Source of the DNA: Clostridia bacterium | GTDB taxonomy: Bacteria > Bacillota > Clostridia > Oscillospirales > CAG-272 | Assembly: GCA_017536475.1 (NCBI GenBank) | Contig: JAFXHH010000008.1 | Location: 1-61,538 of the forward strand | DNA length: 61,538 bases | Direction: 5' to 3' | In this document: positions 18,050 to 27,978 of the stretch, piece by piece | Numbering within the stretch: position 1 is the first letter of the stretch | Layout: every line of letters starts with the position of its first letter | Position numbers and translations under genes: made by a program | The notes under the pieces: model-generated | What the model was told of the DNA's origin: nothing | Seen by the model: only the letters and a program-made list of their open reading frames with translations | The model's database searches: none

Positions 18050-19708
18050 ATGAGATCTGATAACGTAACGAAGGGCGCTGAAAGAGCGCCGAACAGAAGT
18101 CTTTTTTATGCTATAGGATACACGAAGGAGGAGCTTGAGCGTCCTCTTATCGGAGTAGTCAGCGCACACAGTGAGATCGTGCCCGGTCACGCGCATCTTG
18201 ACAAGATCGCGGAAGCGGTCAAGGCAGGAATCAGAATGGCGGGCGGCACGCCCGTGCTTATCCCCTCGATCGGTGTTTGCGACGGTATTGCGATGGGTCA
18301 TATAGGAATGAAGTATTCGCTTGCGAGCCGTGAGCTTATCGCGGACAGCGTTGAGACTATGACTATGGCGCACCAGCTTGACGGTCTGGTACTCGTGCCC
18401 AACTGTGACAAGATAGTACCCGGAATGGTAATGGCGGCGGTCAGAATGAACGTTCCCACCGTAGTCTGCTCGGGAGGTCCTATGCTTGCGGGCACGTATG
18501 ACGGCGAGGAGGTCAGCCTTTCCAAGCTCTTTGAGGCGGTAGGCGCGTACAAGGCGGGTATCATAAATGAAGAAAAACTCTGCGAGTGCGAGACGGGTGC
18601 TTGTCCCGGTTGCGGTTCTTGCGCGGGCATGTACACCGCAAACTCCATGAATTGCCTTTGCGAGTCCATGGGAATTGCGCTCCCCGGAAACGGAACTATT
18701 CCTGCGGTCAGCAACAAGAGAATAATGCTTGCAAAGCACGCGGGCATGGCTATTATGGAAATGGTCAGAAGAAATATCTGCGCTCGCGATATTATAAATG
18801 AAAGATCGATCAGAAACGCTCTTGCCTGCGATATGGCGCTCGGCTGCAGCTCGAACAGCGTGTTGCACCTGCTTGCGATCGCAAACGAGGCGGGTGTTCC
18901 TCTTGATCTCAACCTTTTCAATCAAATGTCGGCAAAGGTTCCCAACCTCTGCCACCTCGCTCCCGCAGGCTCGACTCACATGCAGGATCTCGACGCAGCG
19001 GGCGGAATCAGAGCAGTTCAGGCAGAGCTTATCAAGAAGGGTCTGCTTGACGTCGATGCTATTACCGTCACGGGCAAGACCGTGGGTGAGAACGTCGAGG
19101 GCGCTTACATAAAGAACACCAATGCGATCCGTCCTATCGACGATCCCTACAGCCAGACGGGTGGAATACAGATCCTCTGGGGCAATATCGCACAGAAGGG
19201 ATGCGTCGTCAAGAGAAGTGCGGTCGCTCCCGAAATGCTCGTGCATAGCGGTCCTGCGCGCGTCTTCAACTCCGAGGACGAGGCTATCGCGGCGATCTAT
19301 AAAGGCAAGATCGTCGACGGCGACGTCGTCGTCATCAGATACGAGGGACCCAAGGGCGGTCCCGGAATGAGAGAGATGCTCAATCCCACCTCGGCTCTTG
19401 CGGGCATGAAGCTCGATAAGACTGTTGCCCTTATCACCGACGGACGCTTCTCCGGCGCTTCGCGCGGAGCGTCGATCGGTCACGTTTCTCCCGAAGCCGC
19501 AGACGGCGGCAATATCGCTCTCATCGAAGAAGGCGATATCATTTCGATCGATATTCCTAACGCATCTATCAACGTTCAGGTCAGCGACGAAATACTCGCC
19601 GCGCGCCGCGAAAAGTACGTTTCCCCCGAGCCTAATATCAAGTCGGGCTGGCTCGCCCGCTATGCTCGCCTCGTAAGCGGCGCAGATCAAGGCGCGGTTA
19701 TGAAATGA
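18050..19708 (+). CDS. ilvD: Dihydroxy-acid dehydratase
   Basis: Fe-S dehydratase forming 2-oxoisovalerate and 2-oxo-3-methylvalerate. About 552 residues. Cluster ligands are the Cys in [11 protein letters not shown] (near 122) and in [19 protein letters not shown] (near 183-200). The [20 protein letters not shown] block near 464 binds Mg and substrate. The ATG at 18050 ([14 protein letters not shown]) is the family start; the in-frame upstream ATG at 18008 has no ribosome site. Stop is followed by a hairpin element. Confidence 0.97.
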   Translation: MRSDNVTKGAERAPNRSLFYAIGYTKEELERPLIGVVSAHSEIVPGHAHLDKIAEAVKAGIRMAGGTPVLIPSIGVCDGIAMGHIGMKYSLASRELIADSVETMTMAHQLDGLVLVPNCDKIVPGMVMAAVRMNVPTVVCSGGPMLAGTYDGEEVSLSKLFEAVGAYKAGIINEEKLCECETGACPGCGSCAGMYTANSMNCLCESMGIALPGNGTIPAVSNKRIMLAKHAGMAIMEMVRRNICARDIINERSIRNALACDMALGCSSNSVLHLLAIANEAGVPLDLNLFNQMSAKVPNLCHLAPAGSTHMQDLDAAGGIRAVQAELIKKGLLDVDAITVTGKTVGENVEGAYIKNTNAIRPIDDPYSQTGGIQILWGNIAQKGCVVKRSAVAPEMLVHSGPARVFNSEDEAIAAIYKGKIVDGDVVVIRYEGPKGGPGMREMLNPTSALAGMKLDKTVALITDGRFSGASRGASIGHVSPEAADGGNIALIEEGDIISIDIPNASINVQVSDEILAARREKYVSPEPNIKSGWLARYARLVSGADQGAVMK

Positions 19709-19723
19709 TGAATTGAAGGGAAT

Positions 19724-19756
19724 GCGGAAACCTTTTTTGGTAAAAAAGGTTTCCGC
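19724..19756 (+). repeat. Downstream hairpin after ilvD
   Basis: GCGGAAACCTTTTTT-GGT-AAAAAAGGTTTCCGC, a perfect 15-bp stem, followed by AAGGATAGA and TTACAGACGG. Confidence 0.85.
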
Positions 19757-19790
19757 ACCTTCCAAAAAACTTCAATAAGGATAGAATTGG

Positions 19791-19888
19791 TTACAGACGG
19801 TTTATCCTTGAAGATGATGAAGTTTTTGGCAAAAAAAGGACAGACCTTATTACATACGGTTTATCCTTGAAGATGATGAAGTTTTTTA
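19791..19888 (+). repeat. Direct repeat of about 37 bp, two copies
   Basis: The segment beginning TTACAGACGGTTTATCCTTG occurs at 19791 and, with one change (TTACATACGG), at 19851, 60 bases apart. It is part of the composite intergenic element. Confidence 0.8.
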
Positions 19889-19956
19889 TTTTAAAAATTT
19901 GAAAATATTCCTTACAAGCCTTGCTTTGAAAGCCATTTTTGGAAGTTTTTGAAATT

Positions 19957-20061
19957 CTTAAAAACTGAAATTTGCGAAGCAAATTCACAGAGCAAGCCGC
20001 GCGTGGCTTGCGTAGGTTTTTCTCAAAAAGTTTTTAAGCAGGGTTCGGGACAGAGTCCCGA
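19957..20061 (+). repeat. Upstream hairpin element before leuA, expanded form
   Basis: The outer arms CTTAAAAACT/AGTTTTTAAG (19957, 20038) enclose two smaller hairpins (19968-19985 and 19992-20011). Hairpin TCGGGAC/GTCCCGA (20045-20061) and AGAAAGG follow. The other family members lack the inserted hairpins. Confidence 0.75.
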
Positions 20062-20083
20062 AATAAACAGAAAGGTTAACATA

Positions 20084-21742
20084 ATGAACGCAAGCAAGTA
20101 CACAAGACAGTATTTTCCGGCACCGATCAGCGAGCCGAAATGGATCAAGAAAAATTATCTGACAAAGCCTCCCGTATGGTGCTCGGTCGATCTTCGCGAC
20201 GGAAATCAGTCGCTTATGATCCCGATGAGCCTCGAGGAGAAGCTCGAATTTTTCAAGCTGCTCGTAAAGATCGGATTTAAAGAGATAGAGATCGGCTTTC
20301 CCGCCGCAAGCGAGACAGAATATACTTTCCTGCGCACTTTGATCGAGGAAGATCTCATTCCTGACGACGTAACGGTGCAGGTGCTTACTCAGTCGCGCGA
20401 GCACATAATCAGAAAGACCTTTGAGAGCCTCAAGGGTGTCAAGAACGCGATCGTTCATCTCTACAATTCCACCTCGGTGGCACAGAGAGAGCAGGTATTC
20501 AAGAAGTCCAAGGAGGAGATCATCGCGATCGCGGTCGAGGGCGCAGAGCTCTTCAACAAGATCAGCGAGGAGATGGGAGTTGACTATCGCTACGAGTATT
20601 CTCCCGAGTCCTTCACCTGCACAGAGCCCGAGTTTGCGCTTGAGATCTGCAACGCGGTGCTCGACGTCTGGAAGCCTACCGCCAAAAAGAAGGTAATAAT
20701 CAACCTACCCGTAACCGTTGAGGTATCGATGCCACACGTTTACGCAAATCAGGTCGAATATATGCACGAAAATCTCAAATACCGCGAGAACGTCATCATT
20801 TCTCTCCACCCCCACAACGACCGCGGATGCGCGGTTGCGGACACCGAAATGGGTCTGCTTGCGGGCGGTGACAGAGTTGAGGGCACGCTTTTCGGCAACG
20901 GCGAGAGAACGGGTAACACCGACCTTGTCGCAGTCGCAATGAATATGTTCTCACAGGGAATCGATCCCGGACTCGACCTCTCGAATATGCCCGAGATTAC
21001 CGAGCTTTACGAGAGAGTGACCAGAATGCAGGTCTACGACCGTTCGCCTTATGCGGGCAAGCTCGTCTTTGCGGCATTCTCGGGCTCGCATCAGGACGCG
21101 ATCGCCAAGGGCATGAGATGGAGAGAGGAGCACACCTGCCGCTATTGGACCGTGCCTTATCTTCCTATCGATCCCAGAGACGTTGGCAGAGAATACGAGA
21201 CCGACGTTATCCGTATCAACTCGCAGTCGGGTAAGGGCGGTATCGGATATCTGCTCGAGCATAACTACGGCTACTTGCTCCCCAGAAAGATGCGCGAGCA
21301 TGTCGGCTACGCAGTCAAGAGTGTTTCCGACCACGCACACAAGGAGCTCTCTCCCTCGGAGGTGCTCGATATCTTTACGCGTGAATACGTGAACGTCAAT
21401 GCACCCGTATGCGTAAGTGACTATCACTTCGTCAGAAAGGGAGATCAGATAAAGGCGATCCTTACCGTCGAATATAACGGTGAGACACGAGATATCTCCG
21501 CAGAAGGAAACGGCCGTCTCGATGCGGTCAGCAACGCCTTCAAGCGTAATCTCGGTATCGTTTACTCCAATATGACCTACCACGAGCACGCGCTCGAAAC
21601 AGGCTCGACCTCCCGCGCGGTCGCATACGTAAGTATTACCGACGATAAGGGTAAAACCTATTGGGGCGCAGGCGTCCACGACGATATCATCGCTGCTTCC
21701 ATTAACGCACTCGTTACGGCGATTAATAAGAAGCTGGCATGA
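20084..21742 (+). CDS. leuA: 2-isopropylmalate synthase, actinobacterial/yeast type
   Basis: Condenses 2-oxoisovalerate with acetyl-CoA, the first step of leucine synthesis. 552 residues. The N-terminal extension and WCSVDLRDGNQSLMIPMS motif resemble the corynebacterial/yeast-type LeuA rather than the E. coli form. Metal ligands are in DLRDGNQ and SLHPHNDRG (near 241), and the C-terminal regulatory domain lies at about 430-552. The ATG 20084 follows AGAAAGG and gives MNASKYTRQYFP. Leucine feedback is expected from the regulatory domain. Confidence 0.94.
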   Translation: MNASKYTRQYFPAPISEPKWIKKNYLTKPPVWCSVDLRDGNQSLMIPMSLEEKLEFFKLLVKIGFKEIEIGFPAASETEYTFLRTLIEEDLIPDDVTVQVLTQSREHIIRKTFESLKGVKNAIVHLYNSTSVAQREQVFKKSKEEIIAIAVEGAELFNKISEEMGVDYRYEYSPESFTCTEPEFALEICNAVLDVWKPTAKKKVIINLPVTVEVSMPHVYANQVEYMHENLKYRENVIISLHPHNDRGCAVADTEMGLLAGGDRVEGTLFGNGERTGNTDLVAVAMNMFSQGIDPGLDLSNMPEITELYERVTRMQVYDRSPYAGKLVFAAFSGSHQDAIAKGMRWREEHTCRYWTVPYLPIDPRDVGREYETDVIRINSQSGKGGIGYLLEHNYGYLLPRKMREHVGYAVKSVSDHAHKELSPSEVLDIFTREYVNVNAPVCVSDYHFVRKGDQIKAILTVEYNGETRDISAEGNGRLDAVSNAFKRNLGIVYSNMTYHEHALETGSTSRAVAYVSITDDKGKTYWGAGVHDDIIAASINALVTAINKKLA

Positions 21743-21752
21743 GGAGGCGCGT

Positions 21753-21784
21753 TCGAGAACCTTTTTTGAAAAAAAGGTTCTCGA
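21753..21784 (+). repeat. Downstream hairpin after leuA
   Basis: TCGAGAACCTTTTTT-GA-AAAAAAAGGTTCTCGA, then CAATAAGGATAGAT and TTACAGACG. Confidence 0.85.
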
Positions 21785-21921
21785 GCTCTCCCAAATACTT
21801 TCAATAAGGATAGATATTATTACAGACGTCTTACCCTTGCTGATGGTGAAATTTTAAGCAGTTAAACAACATTTATCCCCTAACTCCTATTTCGGAAAGG
21901 TTTTTGAAGGTGGAGGGGGTT

Positions 21922-21967
21922 CGGGGGAGGAGGAAGCTTTTTGCCTAAAAAGTTTCCTCCTCCCCCG
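21922..21967 (+). repeat. Hairpin before leuC
   Basis: A 21-bp stem (CGGGGGAGGAGGAAGCTTTT ... ) with one G-U-type mismatch, about 20 bases before the leuC start and just ahead of its ribosome site. Confidence 0.8.
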
Positions 21968-21987
21968 AGAAAAAAGGAGAACATATT

Positions 21988-23247
21988 ATGGCAATGACGA
22001 TGACACAGAAGATCCTTGCGGCGCACGCGGGATTGGAATCGGTAAAGGCGGGACAGTTGATAATGGCGAACCTGGACTTGGTTCTGGGCAACGACATTAC
22101 GACGCCCGTAGCGATCAACGAATTCAAGAGCAATGGATTTGAGGGTGTTTTTGACAAGAACAAGATCGCGCTTGTAATGGACCACTTCGTGCCCAACAAG
22201 GACATCAAGGCGGCTCAGCAGTGCAAGCAGTGCAGACTTTTTGCGAAGTCTTTTAACATCAAGAACTATTTTGACGTTGGAGATATGGGAATCGAGCACG
22301 CGCTTCTGCCCGAGAAGGGACTTGTCGCTCCCGGCGACTGCGTGATCGGAGCTGACTCGCACACCTGTACTTACGGCGCGCTCGGCGCGTTCTCCACGGG
22401 AGTGGGAAGCACCGATATGGCGGCGGGAATGGCGACCGGCAAGGGCTGGTTCAAGGTTCCTTCCGCAATCAAATTCAACCTTGTGGGCGAGCTCAAGCCT
22501 CACGTTTCGGGCAAGGACGTTATTCTTCACATAATCGGAATGATCGGCGTTGACGGCGCACTTTATCGCTCGATGGAATTTTCGGGCGAGGGTCTGAAAT
22601 CGCTTTCTATCGACGACCGTCTCTGTATGGCAAATATGGCGATCGAGGCAGGCGCGAAGAACGGCATTTTCGAGGTCGACGAGATCACTCTTGCATACAT
22701 TGGCGAGCGAGTAAGCCGCGAGTATACGGTATATTCGGCAGATCCCGACGCGGAGTACGACGAGACCTACACCATCGACCTTTCGGCGATCGAATCCACC
22801 GTGGCTTGTCCTCATCTCCCCGAGAATACAAGGCTTGCGCGTGAGCTTGGCGACGTAAAGCCCGATCAGGTAGTTATCGGATCGTGCACAAACGGCAGAA
22901 TTTCGGATATGAAAGCGGCGGCAGAGATACTTAAGGGCAAGCACGTAGCCGACGGTGTCCGTTGCATCATTATCCCCGCGACCCAGAGCATCTACAAGGA
23001 GTGCATCAAGCGCGGATATATCGACATATTCATCGACGCGGGCTGCGTAGTTTCAACTCCCACCTGCGGACCCTGCCTTGGCGGATACATGGGTATTCTT
23101 GCCGAGGACGAGATCGCGGTCGCGACCACAAACCGAAACTTCGTAGGCAGAATGGGTCACGTTACCTCGAAGATCTACCTTGCCAGCCCCGAGGTCGCGG
23201 CATCGAGCGCGGTTGCGGGTAAGATCGTAGATCCCACAGAGCTTTAA
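21988..23247 (+). CDS. leuC: 3-isopropylmalate dehydratase, large subunit
   Basis: Aconitase-family subunit holding the [4Fe-4S] cluster. 419 residues, the shorter clostridial/archaeal-type length rather than the 466 of E. coli. Cluster ligands are Cys in VIGSCTNGR (near 300) and in [14 protein letters not shown] (near 353-363). [15 protein letters not shown] is the conserved substrate region. AAAAGGAG precedes the ATG and leuD follows after 15 bases. It isomerises 2- to 3-isopropylmalate. Confidence 0.95.
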   Translation: MAMTMTQKILAAHAGLESVKAGQLIMANLDLVLGNDITTPVAINEFKSNGFEGVFDKNKIALVMDHFVPNKDIKAAQQCKQCRLFAKSFNIKNYFDVGDMGIEHALLPEKGLVAPGDCVIGADSHTCTYGALGAFSTGVGSTDMAAGMATGKGWFKVPSAIKFNLVGELKPHVSGKDVILHIIGMIGVDGALYRSMEFSGEGLKSLSIDDRLCMANMAIEAGAKNGIFEVDEITLAYIGERVSREYTVYSADPDAEYDETYTIDLSAIESTVACPHLPENTRLARELGDVKPDQVVIGSCTNGRISDMKAAAEILKGKHVADGVRCIIIPATQSIYKECIKRGYIDIFIDAGCVVSTPTCGPCLGGYMGILAEDEIAVATTNRNFVGRMGHVTSKIYLASPEVAASSAVAGKIVDPTEL

Positions 23248-23262
23248 AAAGGAGGCAGAGCA

Positions 23263-23745
23263 ATGAACGCAAACGGATTCGTACATAAATACGGCGACAA
23301 CGTCGACACCGACGTTATCATTCCCGCGAGATATCTCAATACCGCGGATCACAAGGAGCTTGCCTCGCACTGTATGGAGGATATCGACAAGGACTTCGTT
23401 AAAAAGGTCAATGACGGCGATATTATGGTCGGCGGAGCTAACTTCGGCTGCGGCTCGTCGAGAGAGCACGCGCCGATAGCGATCAAAAAGTCGGGCATCT
23501 CCTGCGTTATCGCAAAGACGTTCGCGAGAATTTTTTACAGAAACGCGATCAATATCGGTCTTGCAATTCTTGAGTGTCCCGAGGCAAGTGAAAGAATCGA
23601 GGCGGGCGACAACGTTGCTATCGACTTCGATACGGGTGTTATTACTAATATAACTAAAAACGAGACCTATCAGGCAGAGCCCTTTCCGGAGTTTATCAAG
23701 GATATTATCAATTCCGACGGACTTCTCAACTCCTTAAAGAAATAA
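23263..23745 (+). CDS. leuD: 3-isopropylmalate dehydratase, small subunit
   Basis: 160 residues, the swivel domain that partners the short LeuC. It carries [17 protein letters not shown] at the N-terminus and the substrate-specificity loop around [15 protein letters not shown] (near 60-75). AAAGGAGG lies upstream. The immediate spacing between leuC and leuB supports one unit. Confidence 0.95.
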   Translation: MNANGFVHKYGDNVDTDVIIPARYLNTADHKELASHCMEDIDKDFVKKVNDGDIMVGGANFGCGSSREHAPIAIKKSGISCVIAKTFARIFYRNAINIGLAILECPEASERIEAGDNVAIDFDTGVITNITKNETYQAEPFPEFIKDIINSDGLLNSLKK

Positions 23746-23756
23746 GAGGCAGGATC

Positions 23757-24827
23757 ATGGAAAAAAATATTGTATTACTTAAAGGCGACGGAATAGGACC
23801 CGAGATCGTTGATCAGGCGGTGAAGGTGCTCGATGCCGTTGCGGAAAAATACGGACATAAATTTAATTACACCGAGGTTGACATCGGCGGCTGCTCGATA
23901 GACAAATACGGTGTGCCGATCACGGATGAGGGAATGGAGAAGTGCAAGAATGCCGATGCGGTATTGCTTGGCGCGGTTGGAGGACCTAAGTGGGACAACG
24001 TCGATCCTTCAATAAGACCCGAAAAGGCGCTGCTTGCGGTCAGACGCGAGCTTGGACTTTTCGCAAATCTCCGCCCCACAAGACTTTTCCCCCAGCTTGC
24101 CGATTCCTCTCCGCTTAAGCAGAGCATAGTTGGTAACGGCATTGATCTGATGATCGTGCGCGAGCTGACGGGCGGCATTTACTTCGGCAAGAGATACACC
24201 GAGGTGGTTGACGGCGAGAAGGTCGCGACCGACTATATGACCTACTCCGAGCACGAGATCGAGCGAATCGGTCGCGTTGCTTTCGAATCGGCACTCAAGA
24301 GAAACAAGAAGCTTGCAAGCGTTGACAAGGCTAACGTGCTTGATTCGTCGCGACTTTGGAGAGCAACGATGCACCGACTTGCAGAAGAGTATCCGCAGGT
24401 CGAGTACAGCGATATTCTCGTTGACAACACCGCGATGCAGCTTATAAAGAACCCCACGCAGTTCGACGTGCTTGTAACCGAGAATATGTTTGGCGACATT
24501 CTCTCGGACGAGGCAAGCATGCTGACGGGCTCGATCGGAATGATGCCCTCGGCATCTCTCTCCTCGGGCACTCTCGGTATGTACGAGCCCATTCACGGAT
24601 CGGCGCCCGACATCGCGGGTATGGATATTGCAAACCCGATCGGAACGGTCATGAGCGCGGCTATGATGCTTCGTTACTCGTTCGATATGATGGACGAGGC
24701 AGATGCGATCGAGGCGGCGGTCAACAAGGCGCTGGACGCAGGATACCGCACGCCTGACATCTACAAGGACGGCTTTAAGAGGGTCGGTTGCACAGAGATG
24801 GGCGACATTCTCGCCGCTAATATTTGA
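23757..24827 (+). CDS. leuB: 3-isopropylmalate dehydrogenase
   Basis: NAD-dependent oxidative decarboxylation giving 2-oxoisocaproate. 356 residues. GDGIGPEIV is at the N-terminus, RPEKALLAVRRELGLFANLRP contains substrate arginines, VRELTGGIYFGKR is at about 130, and metal acids lie in DNTAMQLI and MFGDILSDEASM. EPIHGSAPDIAG is the NAD-binding loop. Eleven bases after leuD. Confidence 0.96.
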   Translation: MEKNIVLLKGDGIGPEIVDQAVKVLDAVAEKYGHKFNYTEVDIGGCSIDKYGVPITDEGMEKCKNADAVLLGAVGGPKWDNVDPSIRPEKALLAVRRELGLFANLRPTRLFPQLADSSPLKQSIVGNGIDLMIVRELTGGIYFGKRYTEVVDGEKVATDYMTYSEHEIERIGRVAFESALKRNKKLASVDKANVLDSSRLWRATMHRLAEEYPQVEYSDILVDNTAMQLIKNPTQFDVLVTENMFGDILSDEASMLTGSIGMMPSASLSSGTLGMYEPIHGSAPDIAGMDIANPIGTVMSAAMMLRYSFDMMDEADAIEAAVNKALDAGYRTPDIYKDGFKRVGCTEMGDILAANI

Positions 24828-24866
24828 AATCAAAATTTATTCTTATAAAAAAGAAGGTAAAAAACA

Positions 24867-25934
24867 ATGCTTGATATCAGATACGAATTGGTAAAAGAAA
24901 GAAAAGCAAAGCCCGACTGGAACAATCTCGGCTTCGGCAAGTACTTTACAGACCACATGTTTATTATGGATTACGAGGTCGGCAAGGGCTGGCACGATGC
25001 GCGCATAGTTCCTTACCAGAATCTTTCTCTCGATCCTGCCTGCATGGTGTTCCATTACGCGCAGGAGATGTTTGAGGGACTCAAGGCGTACCGCACGCCC
25101 GACGGTTCGGTACAGCTTTTCAGACCCGATCAGAATTTTGAGAGAATGAACCGCACAAACGAGCGTCTCTGTATTCCTCAGATCGACGTTGACGAGGTCA
25201 TCGGCTATCTCAAGGCTCTCGTTTCGGTCGAGGAGGAGTGGGTTCCTTCGGTTGAGGGCACGTCGCTTTACATCCGTCCCTTTATTATCGCGACCGACGT
25301 TCAGCTCGGCGTTCACCCCTCGAAGACCTATAAATTTATGATAATTCTTTGTCCCGTCGGAGCGTACTACGCAGAGGGACTCAAGCCCGTCAAGATCTTC
25401 GTTGAGCGCGAGTACGTTCGCGCGGTCAGAGGCGGCACTGGCTTTGCCAAGGTCGGCGGCAACTACGCTTGCTCGCTGATCGGTCAGGAAAAGGCAGAGA
25501 AGATGGGATACTCGCAGGTGCTCTGGCTTGACGGTATCGAGCACAAATATATCGACGAGGTCGGCGCGATGAACGTATTCTTCGTTATCGACGGCACGGT
25601 CATCACTCCCGCGCTTGAGGAGGGAAGTATTCTTCCCGGCGTTACGAGAAAGTCCTGCATCCAGCTCCTTAAGAGTATGGGCTACAAGGTAGAGGAGAGA
25701 AAGCTCTCCTTGGCAGAGGTCGAGGCGGCGTACGCCGAGGGCAAGCTCGACGAGGCGTTCGGTACAGGTACCGCCGCAGTCGTTTCTCCTATGGGACTGC
25801 TCGACACAGGCGACGAAAAGATGATAATCAATAACGGCGAGATCGGTCCGATCGCGCAGAAGCTCTACGATACCCTCACAGGTATCCAGTGGGGCAAGAC
25901 CGAGGACAGCTTCGGCTGGACTGTGAAGGTTTGA
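24867..25934 (+). CDS. ilvE: Branched-chain amino acid aminotransferase (type II)
   Basis: PLP aminotransferase completing valine, leucine and isoleucine. 355 residues, the longer eukaryote-like bacterial class. The PLP lysine is K195 in FAKVGGNYACSL; EVGAMNVFFV and the phosphate-binding GTGTAAVVSP segment follow. Last biosynthetic gene of the cluster; a hairpin and a strong terminator (26147-26180) follow. Confidence 0.95.
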   Translation: MLDIRYELVKERKAKPDWNNLGFGKYFTDHMFIMDYEVGKGWHDARIVPYQNLSLDPACMVFHYAQEMFEGLKAYRTPDGSVQLFRPDQNFERMNRTNERLCIPQIDVDEVIGYLKALVSVEEEWVPSVEGTSLYIRPFIIATDVQLGVHPSKTYKFMIILCPVGAYYAEGLKPVKIFVEREYVRAVRGGTGFAKVGGNYACSLIGQEKAEKMGYSQVLWLDGIEHKYIDEVGAMNVFFVIDGTVITPALEEGSILPGVTRKSCIQLLKSMGYKVEERKLSLAEVEAAYAEGKLDEAFGTGTAAVVSPMGLLDTGDEKMIINNGEIGPIAQKLYDTLTGIQWGKTEDSFGWTVKV

Positions 25935-25946
25935 TTGGTAATAGCA

Positions 25947-25995
25947 AGGAGGGGGAAAGGAAACTTTTTGAAAAAAGGTTTCCTTTCCCCCTCCC
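25947..25995 (+). repeat. Downstream hairpin after ilvE
   Basis: Long purine/pyrimidine arms around AAACTTTTTG/AAAAAAGGTTT with small mismatches; same family as the other downstream hairpins. The rest of the 342-base gap holds unremarkable sequence, a terminator and a promoter. Confidence 0.75.
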
Positions 25996-26146
25996 TGCAC
26001 TCACCCCCAATCCTTCAAAAACTTCCTGTAAAATGGGCAAGGAGGAACTGCCGATTTGGGAGAACGCCACACGTGCCAAAGCCGCACCGCAGGTGCCTTT
26101 TTGGGAAAAAGCTTCGCCCTCTCCCACTTCAGAAACTTCAAATAAA

Positions 26147-26185
26147 AAAGGCTTTGGCAAACATACCGTCCAAAGCCTTTATTTT
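26147..26185 (+). terminator. Terminator of the branched-chain cluster
   Basis: AAAGGCTTTGG ... CCAAAGCCTTT with a 12-base loop followed by ATTTTAT. Confidence 0.8.
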
Positions 26186-26204
26186 ATATGTATGCGCGTT
26201 TTTA

Positions 26205-26233
26205 TTGACAATACAGCAAAAATATAGTATAAT
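26205..26233 (+). promoter_or_regulatory. Promoter of the lipoprotein gene
   Basis: TTGACA (26205-26210), 17-base spacer, TATAAT (26228-26233). Confidence 0.8.
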
Positions 26234-26276
26234 CATATTGTAATAAAAATCACTATTTCAAAAAGGAGACCTTAAA

Positions 26277-27704
26277 ATGAAAAAAGCAACGCGATTTTTA
26301 ACAGCATTATTGGCTTTGATTATAATCTTCGTCTTGTCGTCTTGTTCTTTGATATCTCCTTTGTTTAAAGGAAATACAAAAGCGCAAAAAATGATGACGA
26401 AGATAAATGACAAGATGGGTTCTTATGACTCTTTTGAAATAGCGCTGACTATGGATATTAAATATTTTGTTGATGACGTTGCGGCAAGTGCCTATACGGA
26501 GGGAAAACAGATGACGACGGGACTTGTCTCGGGTGATTTCCAGACGTATACGAAAATGGAGACCGAGGTCTCTTCTGACGATCTCGACGAAAAGCAAAGG
26601 GTTTCATCCAAAGAGGGATATTATGATGGAAAATACTTTTTAACGACCAAAAGCGATTATTATAATCAGAAGATATATTCTCCTCTTACCGCACAAGAGG
26701 CTTATGAATTCGTAATGGAGCACGGTATGAGTTTCAGTGGATATTTGAACTGTGAAAACGCGAAGGTTTCAACCAAGGACAACGGCGACGTAGTCTTCGC
26801 TTGCTCGGGATACTCCAAGGCGGCACTTGAAAATATATATGATTATTTTGGCGTTGACGATTCGATTTTTGACGTGGAGATTTCCGACGTCGAGGTTACT
26901 ATCACCGCAGACAGCTCCTACTGCGTCAAAGAGGTGAGTCTTGATTTCGTTTTTGAAAAATCGGACAACTCGAACAAGGCAAATGAAATGAAGATCGTGG
27001 AGAAGTATTCTGCTTTTAACGAAACACATATCGATCCCGCTATGATCAATTTGAAAAATCATACGGAGGTTTATGATATCAGGATCTTGCGAGAAATAGA
27101 CGATATGCTTAACGATCTTTACGATAGCTCATATGAGCAATTTGATCTTTCGGTTTCGCAAACTGAAAAAATGATGGGAAAGACCTATAGCAAAGAAGGA
27201 AGCAGTGAGGTCGTTTACGGCGAGAATGAAAACGGATATTTTTATGAGATAAAAAAGGATAATGGCGATATTATAAAGTACGAAGACGGTTATGAAAAGT
27301 TCATAAATTCAAATGGCGGTACTGACAGTTCGGAGGCTTGTTCCGAGAAAGAGGCAAGAACGTACATTGAATCACTTATAAACACGGGAGGATTCTATAT
27401 CCCGGGAGTGACCGATATAGAAAAGATTTCGGAGGGTGTGTATCAATTCGTTTGTTCGAACAAGGCCGCGTATGAAACCGTTTATCAAGGCTGGCGGTTA
27501 GGTGGTGTAAATCAAACCATCACCTTTACCGTCGACAAGGGGAAAATAGTCAAGATCGTCAGCAACGTACGCATATCGGGAGAGTATATTCAGTATCCCA
27601 ATTATTACGGAGTAAGCATAACGATCGATTCAACGTTGGATTTTGAACCTCAAAAAAACGAAAATAATTTTGTGAGCGTAAAGTCCAACGAAAGTATAAG
27701 CTGA
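26277..27704 (+). CDS. Putative lipoprotein of unknown function
   Basis: 475 residues. A Lys-positive start and hydrophobic core (about residues 7-20) end in LSSC, a lipobox, so the mature protein should be anchored outside the membrane. The rest is acidic, rich in Ser, Tyr and Lys, and without a motif I recognise. Two halves with alternating strand-like segments around EGYYDGKYFLTTK and ISEGVYQFVCSNK hint at beta-rich repeats. Monocistronic with its own promoter and terminator. Confidence 0.75.
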   Translation: MKKATRFLTALLALIIIFVLSSCSLISPLFKGNTKAQKMMTKINDKMGSYDSFEIALTMDIKYFVDDVAASAYTEGKQMTTGLVSGDFQTYTKMETEVSSDDLDEKQRVSSKEGYYDGKYFLTTKSDYYNQKIYSPLTAQEAYEFVMEHGMSFSGYLNCENAKVSTKDNGDVVFACSGYSKAALENIYDYFGVDDSIFDVEISDVEVTITADSSYCVKEVSLDFVFEKSDNSNKANEMKIVEKYSAFNETHIDPAMINLKNHTEVYDIRILREIDDMLNDLYDSSYEQFDLSVSQTEKMMGKTYSKEGSSEVVYGENENGYFYEIKKDNGDIIKYEDGYEKFINSNGGTDSSEACSEKEARTYIESLINTGGFYIPGVTDIEKISEGVYQFVCSNKAAYETVYQGWRLGGVNQTITFTVDKGKIVKIVSNVRISGEYIQYPNYYGVSITIDSTLDFEPQKNENNFVSVKSNESIS

Positions 27705-27720
27705 TCTCTAAATAAAAACA

Positions 27721-27770
27721 AAAGCGCCTGTGATATGCATAGATGTTGCGTGTCAGAGGCGCTTCTTTGA
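27721..27770 (+). terminator. Terminator after the lipoprotein gene
   Basis: AAGCGCCT ... AGGCGCTT arms with a large loop, followed by CTTTG. The T run is weak. Confidence 0.55.
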
Positions 27771-27878
27771 TATTGAATGACAGAGAAGGAGAAAAGCGTT
27801 CAAGATCTTTCGTAAAAATAGCCACAAAAAAGATTGTCGGAAAAGATAGATTTTGTGAGCATTTTTCTTAAGTTTTTC

Positions 27879-27907
27879 TTGACAGAGAGGAGAGAAAATA
27901 GTATAAT
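27879..27907 (+). promoter_or_regulatory. Promoter of purC
   Basis: TTGACA (27879-27884), 17-base spacer, TATAAT (27902-27907). Confidence 0.85.
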
Positions 27908-27978
27908 TATATCGTAATATTTTTTTCGGTTCCGTAAAAAACAACGGACGCCTCAAAAAAGAGGTAAAAGGAGTAATT

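Noticed and set aside
18035..19765. A 576-residue minus-strand open frame across ilvD
   Set aside because: Shadow of ilvD, with no plausible start signal or domain.
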